From the NCBI GenBank assembly GCA_008000375.1, contig SMOI01000029.1:133728-181111 (forward strand): DNA of 47,384 nucleotides. The letters are read 5' to 3'. This stretch comes from Poteriospumella lacustris. Its lineage: Eukaryota > Sar > Chrysophyceae > Chromulinales > Dinobryaceae. How positions within the stretch are numbered: position 1 is the first letter of the stretch; each line of letters begins with the position of its first letter. Shown one piece after another: positions 37,457 to 45,205 of this stretch. Both the position numbers and the translations under genes were made by a program. The notes below the pieces were generated by a model. That model was not told where the DNA came from and did not search any database. It worked only from the letters and a program-made list of their open reading frames with translations.

Positions 37457-40315
37457 ATGATGGACCCTGTCGATTCCCCAGCTGAAGAAACTCTCCTCGA
37501 AATCACTGCAAAAAAGCTTTCAGCTAAAGTTATATCGAATCAAACGAGTGGAAATAACAAAACATCAGCAATAGTTCGGGAAGGATCGAGAAATGACCTT
37601 ATCCTTCGGCCTGACTTGAGTAGACCCAAGCCGACCATGAAGCTGGCGCACTACACTAAACCCAATTACATCACAACTGAAAATGGATTATACGCGCAGA
37701 ACTTAAAAGCTCAAAAGGATTTGACGGCAAATCGCGCCCAGCGAGCGTATTCTGACAGTGAATCAGATGCAGCTCCTCAACTGGCTGTTGATGTGCATAA
37801 GATCTTCGATTTTGCGCCGAAGACGCCACATGAAGCTGATATTCAGACTCGAATCAACTCTGTGCCATCATTGAAGCAATTAAATGAACTGCGAAAGTAT
37901 AAATTGGGTGTTCATCCAGAAAAGAAGTTCCGTATGATGCTGAGTACATCGCAATCGAACATCGACGCAACGACGCAATTTGTTAAAGACTACATTATTG
38001 AAGCGGACAAGGAAAAGCGCTCGATCCCGTACACCAATGGAATGAATGTCAATCCACACAAATCATCACTTCAGACCCGGGTCTCTTCTCCACTTTCCAC
38101 GACTCGTGGATCATCGGCAGAGGGTATTCGTGACAAGTCCAGGCCCACGACCAATCCACGGGAGTCCATTGTTGTGAAATCGGCTGGAAAGTATGACAAT
38201 GGAATCCGCCTTGCACCAATGACGGTTGAGATCGTTTCCAAGACCAAGGCCCCTGGCGACTCGTCTGCTTCGTTATCAAGCACAGGAAGCGCCGGGCGAG
38301 CGACTTCGCCTATATATACACCCGCAACATTTCGTGTCCCCAAGTCCACAACCGACGACGCTGACCAGCATATTGCAGAGCTTCAAGCATCACGTGATAC
38401 AGGGGGCTCTCACTTGATGCTGCTGTCGACGGATGACGTGGGTGCAGCACTGTCCCGCACTTCTCAAATGTCGCCGGGGGGGAAGTTGGTCAACGAAAAC
38501 CCGTACGAAACAGCGAACCGCCTGTTGGCCATGCAAGACTCCGATAGTTTTCAAGATTCTCGAAGAGAGCAATTTCTGCAGGATAGTTTGGCCGAAGAAA
38601 ACAGTGTGCGATCTGACTCTCGTTCGCTTATCGACCAAATTAGAATCGGTGACACGCCCGGGCGGTCGCGAACACCGAAGAAATACAATCGCTATGTGGA
38701 AGAGCTGGATGCTGAACCCCTCGCAATTCGATCAAAAAGCCGCGATCAGCGTTTGCGAAGTAGTCCACAAACACGGTTGCATGATCCAGCTGATGGTGAG
38801 TACGAGGCGGTGCGTCGGACGGGTACCGGCCAGGGAAATCGGTTGCAGTGCAGTGAGTGTTACGTCCAGGGTGTTCTGTGGTGTACAAGCTGTGCGAAGG
38901 CCTATTGTCTGGCCTGCTGGAACACTATTCCTCACCACACGCTGTACAATATGGTGCCAGCATTCCCAAACAAGTTGTCGAAGCGTTACCAGCGAAAGTA
39001 TGACCAGGTGCTGAAGGCCACCACCCCGGATTACCTCGCACCAGCCCCTGCCATAACGACAGGAAAGCGAGAATTCGAAAGACCAGTCCCAAAATTGGTT
39101 GGGATTCCTCCGATGATGCCATTACCGGGGCCCAATCCTCGCAAAGACGCACATTGGCCAGGAAGTCAGCAAGAACCTGAGCATCGCGATGAGGCACTGG
39201 CTCGAATGCAATGGTCTCCTCCACGCTCTCCCACAACACCCGATGAAGGTCACGACAAGTCCTTCTCCCCAAAGGTTATGTTTGCAACGAAGAAGGCAAC
39301 AAGAACGGTTGTTGCTGCTCAAGAGATCGACAAACGACTTCATCGCGCGGCGGACAGCGGCGAGGTCTACGATGGCAACGCACTGCCGGCGAAGATGCCC
39401 ATGATCACACAGCCGACGGTGGTTTATCAAGATTACACGATCCCAGGTGTGTTGATGACGGGCAAGGGAGAAATCTTGGAGATCACCGATGAGTTCTCAG
39501 ACAGCGCGCCCGCTAGTCCGATCTATCGCCCCGGCGGCACGAGTCGCCCGGGAACTGGTCGGCGGCGTACCCCGCAGGGACAACGCCGTGCACTTTCTCC
39601 AGAAATGGCAGTGGCTGCAGTTGACACGAAAAATAAACCCAACGAGCCTTTTGAGGGAGAAGTGCGCAGTGCTGTCGTATATGTGCTTCCGTCCAAAATG
39701 CCGAAAATGGCCGCCTTGGGAATGCCACGGGACAAAGGAGGCGATGCTTCCCCGTTGGTTCCGTCGGGCTTTGACAACAGCGGCCCTCATCGACAGTTGG
39801 TGAAGAAAATCACACGAGAAGGCGCAAAGAATTTGCAGAAGAAGGGCGACACACGGACCTTTTCTCCCTCGTTCTCTCTTGGCGCGGCTGGTGCAGCGGC
39901 GAAGACCGGTGCCAACACCAGTGGCAGCAACATCGCCGCGACGATCAGTCGGCCCAGTACAGTGGCAGCTCCTTTGCCTTGCGTTGTGAAGGAGATCGTG
40001 TTTCCTTCATCAGGCGAAGCAGCAGAGGCAAAAGACGTTCCGCGTGTGGAAGATGGAGGACATTGGAAAGAGGGCGAGTTCAATTTGCAGTCGACGAGCG
40101 GGAAGGGAAAAAAGAAAGCGCTCGGTCCCCCGAACATCACCATTTACGAGGGAGTACCGGTTTTCACACGAGAAAAGTCAATGGCTGGTGGCGCTCTTAT
40201 TCCGGATCCCTTGATGAAGTTCCCCAGTACCAGCAATCTGCAAATTAAACTACCGCAAACCGTACCGGTAGCGGTAGCGGTAGCGGTAGCATCCGCGTCG
40301 GAGCCTGTCCTGTAG
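37457..40315 (+). CDS. Large, mostly disordered protein with one B-box-like zinc finger
   Basis: A single exon encodes 952 residues. I do not recognise the overall protein. The only clear domain is a B-box-like zinc-binding motif at about 465-494: C-x2-C-x7-C-x2-C-x4-C-x2-C-x5-H-H (Cys465, 468, 476, 479, 484, 487, His493/494). The rest is rich in Ser, Pro, Thr, Arg and Lys with many SP/TP pairs, suggesting intrinsic disorder and heavy phosphorylation. The C-terminus carries a repeated Val-Ala run from a hexanucleotide repeat. A GGTGAGT string at about 38795 looks like a splice donor, but removing a segment to any nearby AG breaks the frame, so I kept it as coding. The ATG at 37457 is the first of the frame. 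A scaffold or microtubule/cytoskeleton-associated role is possible but not shown. Confidence 0.8.
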   Translation: MMDPVDSPAEETLLEITAKKLSAKVISNQTSGNNKTSAIVREGSRNDLILRPDLSRPKPTMKLAHYTKPNYITTENGLYAQNLKAQKDLTANRAQRAYSDSESDAAPQLAVDVHKIFDFAPKTPHEADIQTRINSVPSLKQLNELRKYKLGVHPEKKFRMMLSTSQSNIDATTQFVKDYIIEADKEKRSIPYTNGMNVNPHKSSLQTRVSSPLSTTRGSSAEGIRDKSRPTTNPRESIVVKSAGKYDNGIRLAPMTVEIVSKTKAPGDSSASLSSTGSAGRATSPIYTPATFRVPKSTTDDADQHIAELQASRDTGGSHLMLLSTDDVGAALSRTSQMSPGGKLVNENPYETANRLLAMQDSDSFQDSRREQFLQDSLAEENSVRSDSRSLIDQIRIGDTPGRSRTPKKYNRYVEELDAEPLAIRSKSRDQRLRSSPQTRLHDPADGEYEAVRRTGTGQGNRLQCSECYVQGVLWCTSCAKAYCLACWNTIPHHTLYNMVPAFPNKLSKRYQRKYDQVLKATTPDYLAPAPAITTGKREFERPVPKLVGIPPMMPLPGPNPRKDAHWPGSQQEPEHRDEALARMQWSPPRSPTTPDEGHDKSFSPKVMFATKKATRTVVAAQEIDKRLHRAADSGEVYDGNALPAKMPMITQPTVVYQDYTIPGVLMTGKGEILEITDEFSDSAPASPIYRPGGTSRPGTGRRRTPQGQRRALSPEMAVAAVDTKNKPNEPFEGEVRSAVVYVLPSKMPKMAALGMPRDKGGDASPLVPSGFDNSGPHRQLVKKITREGAKNLQKKGDTRTFSPSFSLGAAGAAAKTGANTSGSNIAATISRPSTVAAPLPCVVKEIVFPSSGEAAEAKDVPRVEDGGHWKEGEFNLQSTSGKGKKKALGPPNITIYEGVPVFTREKSMAGGALIPDPLMKFPSTSNLQIKLPQTVPVAVAVAVASASEPVL
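40267..40290 (+). repeat. Hexanucleotide tandem repeat ggtagc, four copies, in frame
   Basis: Four perfect units encode alternating Val-Ala near the C-terminus of the B-box-like protein. Unit gain or loss changes the length by two residues without a frameshift. Confidence 0.9.
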
Positions 40316-40445
40316 CTTTGGGCATTATTTGGTTTATTTCCATGTCATTCTGTTATGGACGACCTGTGTTGTTGTAATCTGCTAACACAAAACTACCATA
40401 TGAGCCTGTTCTGTATGTTCCGCCTAGTGTTAAGCTTCCAAAAGG

Positions 40446-40451
40446 AATAAA
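40446..40451 (+). terminator. Candidate polyadenylation signal AATAAA
   Basis: The hexamer lies about 130 bases after the stop codon of the B-box-like gene on the same strand. Position and sequence fit, but other genes here lack an obvious copy, so use is uncertain. Confidence 0.35.
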
Positions 40452-40508
40452 AACGGTAGGAAATGGTTACCGTCTGGGCGCCTCTCCTCTTGACCGCAGA
40501 ATATGTCT

Positions 40509-40546
40509 CTTGTCGCCGTCTGTAGCACTTGTCGGCGGCGACAAGT
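40509..40546 (+). other. Two mutually exclusive hairpins sharing one arm
   Basis: CTTGTCGCCG (40509-40518) can pair with CGGCGACAAG (40536-40545). The same 3' arm, as CGACAAGT (40539-40546), can instead pair with ACTTGTCG (40527-40534) across a GCGG loop. All pairs are perfect Watson-Crick. It lies between two plus-strand genes and could be in the 3' UTR of the first or the 5' leader of the second. Confidence 0.7.
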
Positions 40547-40855
40547 TCCCTCAACTGCCATGAGGATGCGCGACAAAGGTGCGTTGTTTTTGCGTTCGGT
40601 TCGCGTCGGCAGCCTCCTCTCCAATGCAAATATCGTCGCGGACAACGATGCGAACCTCAGCAGTTACAGATACTCCTGGACCACGGTAGATTGGAAACGA
40701 GGATTATCCCTCCTAGCAAAATGAGAAATGGACCCATCGCGGATTGAATCGTATTTGCGATCCACATGCTCCGTGCTTGATTTTGATATTGGTGAGCTGT
40801 GGTGTGCTCGCAAACTGCCAGGTTGGTGCAAATTCGCTCCTCGCAGACATGATCA

Positions 40856-43800
40856 ATGTGTGTTAACTTCCCGTTCCGAATGAAATCAGGACAAGAACCG
40901 TCCTTAAACTTCATTCAGTTGTATACCAGTCCCACGTATGAGGATTTCCATTCGCTGCTTCTGCAGCCTGAGAACTCAACTGAAGTGCCCAACCAAGTCG
41001 TGGGATACGAAGGAGGAAAGCATCGCTTCTCCCCCATCATCTGCAGTGGTGTTTGTGATGGAGGACACATAGTGTGGGCCAATACGCGCATTACTGAAGG
41101 CCTTACTGGGCGATCGGATTTGCCGCTGAATACCGCCGTCGGAGTGCCCATCTGCTCGATCGGAAATGACCTGTATATATTGGTTCTCTTTGCAGTGGGC
41201 CTGATTTCCATGACGCCACAGGCGGTGGAGTACCTCACGACCATTGCGCGGGCGGTGACCGAAGAATCGGAAGGTTTCCTCAGCGCGTCCTTCTCGAGTG
41301 CCACCCCGGTCATGCCCGCGAAGACCGAAGATTTCGTAGGAATTTGGGACATCAATGAGTTGGTTCGCAAATATGGCACTGAAGTGGAATTCCACGTGTT
41401 TCCGGTGGGCAAGCTGCAGAAGTTCTTCGATTGCCACGAGATTCTTCTCTTCTGCGACCTGTTCATGGACTTCAAACTGACGCGTGATGGACGCTTCACT
41501 GTCAAGCAGCTCGAAAGCCTACGAGAAACATTCCGACAAACACGAGAGCGAAGCGATAGCGTTCAAAGCGAAGAAAGCAGAGGTTGGGACATCGACAACG
41601 ACTTTTCGGTGCCCAATGCGATCGAAGCCAACAAGCGCAATCGCGACGTTCCATCGTTTTCGGCGACACGTAACCCGTTTGCTTCCGACAACGACATCGG
41701 CCACGGTGTATACAGCGCAGACCTGAACTCGCTGGAGAACGACGAGGACGATGAAGACCCCAGCCCCGGTGCGGATGGAGCACGGCGGCCTCGGTCGGTG
41801 TCCATGGACAACACCGGCAACAACAAGTCGATTCTCCACATCTACGCACACATGACCTACAAGCTGGGGCAGTGCCGCTTCCATGAATTCATGATCGCCA
41901 TCTTGGGCATGACCGTCTTCGAGTCCTCTGAGCTGTGGCTCGTGAACGAGAAGAAAGGTGAGTTGCTCCTGGTTGCCGCGGTGTATCGCAGCGCGGAAAT
42001 GCAAAAATGGATCGCCCTGAGCGAGACGCTGCGGTTGAAGGTTGGAGTGGACGTGCCGGGCCGCGTGGTAGACACCGGAACCAGCCACTGGGAGCCAGAT
42101 TACAGTAAGACGGAGGCCGCGGATGCCGAGTTGGATATTCGCACGAAGGCCGCACGAGAGTTGGGTGTGAATGCCGCCTTCGGCGTGCCTCTGCCCGGTC
42201 TGCGCGGCATTTGTGGCTCGGTGGTGTTTTTCTCGTCGAAAAAGGATTTCTCGCCGTCGCCGCTGCTCATTTTGTTGATCGAGCGGGCCGTGCACCTCAT
42301 GGCGATGAGTTCCGTCGACAGCACCGTCTTCCCCAAGCTGCCCTCGCCGCGTCAGTCGTCGTCCGACTTGCAGAAGTTGGCGGCGGCGGCGTTGGCCTCG
42401 TCGCACGGAGGCTCCAGCAGCTCCATCCCGCACAGTGCGAGCAGCAATCAGCTGTCTGCGAGTCGTCGGCGAAAGTCGGAAGATGACCTCAACGACGTCG
42501 GGAAGCGCGCCGGGTTGGTGCGACGGAAGAGCGTTGGCGACTTCGACCAGCGGCTCGAGCTGTGTCGGTCGATCGTCAGCAGTCGCACGGGCGACCGCAA
42601 CGCAGCCAACGATCCACAAATGCATCCGATGGCGCGGAAGCGCAATTCGTCCGGTCGACTGAAGCAGTTGGGCGCAGTGGCTGCCGCCGCTGCGGCTGCC
42701 GAAGACTTCACCGACGACTCGCTGAACGCGCCCTCCCTGCCGCCTGGGTTCATCTTCACCCCCATCGGGGGCTTACCTCCGCTGTCTGGACAGCCGTTTT
42801 ATCCTCCGTCGGTGGATCTGAATGCGGCCCTGGCCGTCAGTCAGTTTGGCCCCGCTGGATGGCGAAGCTTCATCCCGCAGGGCTACGGAGAACCGCCGAT
42901 GGTGCCGATGATGCCATACGGGGCGCCCTTCCTGCCGCCGAACCTGACGACATCGTCGCTGATGCCCGCGGATCCTTCGCTCTTTCCCGCGGTGCGTGCT
43001 CTGGACAGCAGTGCGCCTGTTCCGCCGCCCTTCCCAACCGTCTCCGCGGGCCTCACGGAGCCGCAGGCTGTCAGAACGACTGCGGCCGCCGCGACCCCGC
43101 TGCCGCGGTCGTCATCGTTTGCCACCGACAAAGGCGGCGAGTCGTCTGCGCCGCCGGGCAAGTCGCCGACGCACAAGGCGGCCAAGTGCAAAGTGGAGGG
43201 CTGCACACAGGACGTCGAGGCACCCGGGGCACAGCTCTGTGCGGCACACCGCGCCTCGCGGCGCTGTCAGAAGGACGGGTGCAACAAGTGCGCGCAGGGC
43301 GCCACGAAGTTCTGCATCGCGCACGGCGGTGGCCGCCGCTGTACGTTTCCGGGCTGCGACAAAGGCGCACGCGACAAGTTCTTCTGTGCGGCGCACGGCG
43401 GCGGCAAACGCTGCTCGACACCGGGCTGCACCAAATCGGCGGTCGGCGGCTCGAATCTTTGCACGGCGCATGGCGGCGGTAAACGATGCCAGTTTCCGGG
43501 CTGCCAGAAGTCGTCGCAGTCGTCGACGCATTTCTGCGTGCGCCACGGCGGTGGACGCACGTGCGCCTTCCCCGACTGTACGAAAGTGGCCCGCGGGAAG
43601 ACGGACTTCTGCGCGTCGCACGGTGGTGGCGTGCGCTGCCGCGTGCGCGAGTGCAACAAATTGGCGGTGGGAGCGCTGCAGCTCTGCCGCGCGCACACCG
43701 CGCAACAGAACAAGAACCCGACCATGACCACGGAGGAGCTCTACCACCTGCCCATCGATCGCGACGCCTACGGCGACGACGGTAGCGACGATGACTACGG

Positions 43801-43861
43801 TGAAGAAGACAGTGGCAACGACAACGGCAACGACAACAGCAAGCGACAGCGGGTGACATGA
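40856..43861 (+). CDS. GAF-domain protein with seven tandem WRKY19-like Cys-His fingers
   Basis: A single exon encodes 1,001 residues. An N-terminal GAF-like domain (about 17-135) and a clearer GAF domain (about 342-482) suggest ligand or redox sensing. A Ser/Ala/Pro-rich linker follows. Residues 778-947 (bases 43187-43696) hold seven tandem units of about 24-26 residues, C-x4-C-x8-11-C-x2-H, most ending in HGGGxR, as in plant WRKY19-like and stramenopile proteins; these fingers probably bind zinc and nucleic acid or protein. The acidic C-terminus ends in KRQR, a possible nuclear signal. A sensor coupled to a nuclear finger array, perhaps a ligand-regulated transcription factor, is inference. 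The ATG at 40856 is the first of the frame; the next Met is residue 9. A 5-codon upstream ORF (40848) overlaps the start. GC rises strongly towards the 3' end (about 47% at 41161 to 73% at 43201). Confidence 0.88.
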   Translation: MCVNFPFRMKSGQEPSLNFIQLYTSPTYEDFHSLLLQPENSTEVPNQVVGYEGGKHRFSPIICSGVCDGGHIVWANTRITEGLTGRSDLPLNTAVGVPICSIGNDLYILVLFAVGLISMTPQAVEYLTTIARAVTEESEGFLSASFSSATPVMPAKTEDFVGIWDINELVRKYGTEVEFHVFPVGKLQKFFDCHEILLFCDLFMDFKLTRDGRFTVKQLESLRETFRQTRERSDSVQSEESRGWDIDNDFSVPNAIEANKRNRDVPSFSATRNPFASDNDIGHGVYSADLNSLENDEDDEDPSPGADGARRPRSVSMDNTGNNKSILHIYAHMTYKLGQCRFHEFMIAILGMTVFESSELWLVNEKKGELLLVAAVYRSAEMQKWIALSETLRLKVGVDVPGRVVDTGTSHWEPDYSKTEAADAELDIRTKAARELGVNAAFGVPLPGLRGICGSVVFFSSKKDFSPSPLLILLIERAVHLMAMSSVDSTVFPKLPSPRQSSSDLQKLAAAALASSHGGSSSSIPHSASSNQLSASRRRKSEDDLNDVGKRAGLVRRKSVGDFDQRLELCRSIVSSRTGDRNAANDPQMHPMARKRNSSGRLKQLGAVAAAAAAAEDFTDDSLNAPSLPPGFIFTPIGGLPPLSGQPFYPPSVDLNAALAVSQFGPAGWRSFIPQGYGEPPMVPMMPYGAPFLPPNLTTSSLMPADPSLFPAVRALDSSAPVPPPFPTVSAGLTEPQAVRTTAAAATPLPRSSSFATDKGGESSAPPGKSPTHKAAKCKVEGCTQDVEAPGAQLCAAHRASRRCQKDGCNKCAQGATKFCIAHGGGRRCTFPGCDKGARDKFFCAAHGGGKRCSTPGCTKSAVGGSNLCTAHGGGKRCQFPGCQKSSQSSTHFCVRHGGGRTCAFPDCTKVARGKTDFCASHGGGVRCRVRECNKLAVGALQLCRAHTAQQNKNPTMTTEELYHLPIDRDAYGDDGSDDDYGEEDSGNDNGNDNSKRQRVT

Positions 43862-45205
43862 CACCAGCCCCCATCGCTGCGCGCGGCTGTTGGACGTTGA
43901 CTTGACGCACTATCGACCGATTTCAACTTCTGATCGGCATCGTCGTCAACCACGAGCGGCCTGGTGCGTGAACGGCACCGCTGCTCTTCTATAAGTATAC
44001 CAGTACTGTACAATGCGAAAGCGTCATCTGTTACGAAGCGTGCGTCCTCTCCATCTCGAGGACTCATACACACACACATACGCACGCACGCTTCGCATCA
44101 TAAAGCGTCCTCCAACCCAGCAAGCACCTGGCAGCGCCCCCCGCCCCCCCATTGGATTCGCGGTGGTGGTGCTGTGCTACAACATCATCAGCGTTCTGCT
44201 GGTTGGCCGTGGCGGCCGATTTTGTGTCGACGGGGAGATACACTTCCCGTCGCGGAGGCTATCGCTGCGTGCTCAAAGGACTCTCCCCTCCCTCTCCCTC
44301 TCTCCCGTGATTATTTAATTTGTTTGTTTCAGTTTGTTTGATTGGCCGTTGGCCTGTGTTGAACGTCTTCGTTGGTTGATTTCCGTTGGTACTCGCAGCA
44401 GCGATGGACTCCTATCCCCGGCCGTCGTCCGCTGCCGTATGTTGTTGCTCCTCGGACTCTGCGTCTTGTTTCCCTCTCCGCTCCCTTTGTGTGCTAGTGT
44501 AAGCGTCTGTGTAACGGCCGCCAATCGATGGATTCCCCCCGTCCGTGTCGTGCGCCTCCTCATCTATAATAGAGTGTTAGACTACACGCCCCTCTCAACA
44601 GTGACGATAGAAACAGCAGCCACGACCATTGGCGATAGCGATTTATTACACGAACGATAGCCGGGCCTGCAGAAGCTACGATGCGCTGCCCGACGTGATC
44701 GCCATTGAGCAGACGACGCGGCGCGCTGGCCGAGGAGGTGAGTCTCGCACACACCTACCCCTCCAACACCAACCCCGCCGTCCGCTGCGAAGGCCTAACG
44801 CCGCCGCAGCGAGACGAGTGGACTCACAACACACGCAACCGACAAACAAAAAGACAAACACAAACACAAACACACGAAGAGCAGAAGAAAATGGAGCCAG
44901 GAGACGTTCACCGTGGGGCAGCATATACAGTGGAACGGCTGCAGGCGACAAGCAAGTAGGACAGGACATGCAGAATGAGGGGGGTGGGGCGTATAGGAGA
45001 GACGAACACAATTGGATAGGGGCGTCTAAAGTGAAAACAAGTGATGAGACTGTAGGTAAATCAATGTACGTACGTAGGGATTGGAGGAGGTTCTGGTCGT
45101 GTGCGGCCTGTCCCCAGCCAGTGCATAGCCTGGACAGGCGGCAGCACAACTGTTAAAAACGGATTTGTTTCTTCATCGCGCTGTAGCGGTGGCCCTCAAC
45201 TCGTT
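43862..45205. other. Intergenic between convergent genes; simple repeats only
   Basis: These 1,344 bp separate two 3' ends. They hold an AC-rich tract (44069-44091), a C6-G-C7 run (44137-44150), a CT-rich stretch (about 44281-44308) and an (ACAAAC)-type tract (44853-44876). Frames of 100-175 codons exist on both strands but are low in complexity and unlike any family I know. No tRNA or snRNA is recognised. Confidence 0.6.
44853..44876. repeat. Short ACAAAC-type tandem tract
   Basis: Three to four near-perfect copies of a caaaca unit lie in the convergent intergenic region. An AC/ACGC tract lies at 44069-44091 in the same spacer. Confidence 0.75.

Larger units (their letters stand above)
40316..40855. 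other. Intergenic: 3' flank of B-box-like gene and upstream of GAF-finger gene
   Basis: No gene is called in these 540 bp. They hold a candidate AATAAA (40446-40451), a strong pair of overlapping hairpins (40509-40546), and a 5-codon upstream ORF starting at 40848 that overlaps the next gene's ATG. Confidence 0.55.

Noticed and set aside
38795-38850. Possible intron in the B-box-like gene (donor GGTGAGT, acceptor TTGCAG)
   Set aside because: The removable segment is 53 nt (or 58 to the next AG), not a multiple of three, and splicing gives an early stop or a nonsense frame; the unspliced frame runs straight into the zinc finger.
44334-44660. Plus-strand ORF of 108 codons in the convergent spacer
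   Set aside because: Low-complexity hydrophobic stretch from CT-rich DNA; no domain, no coding-like neighbours on that strand.
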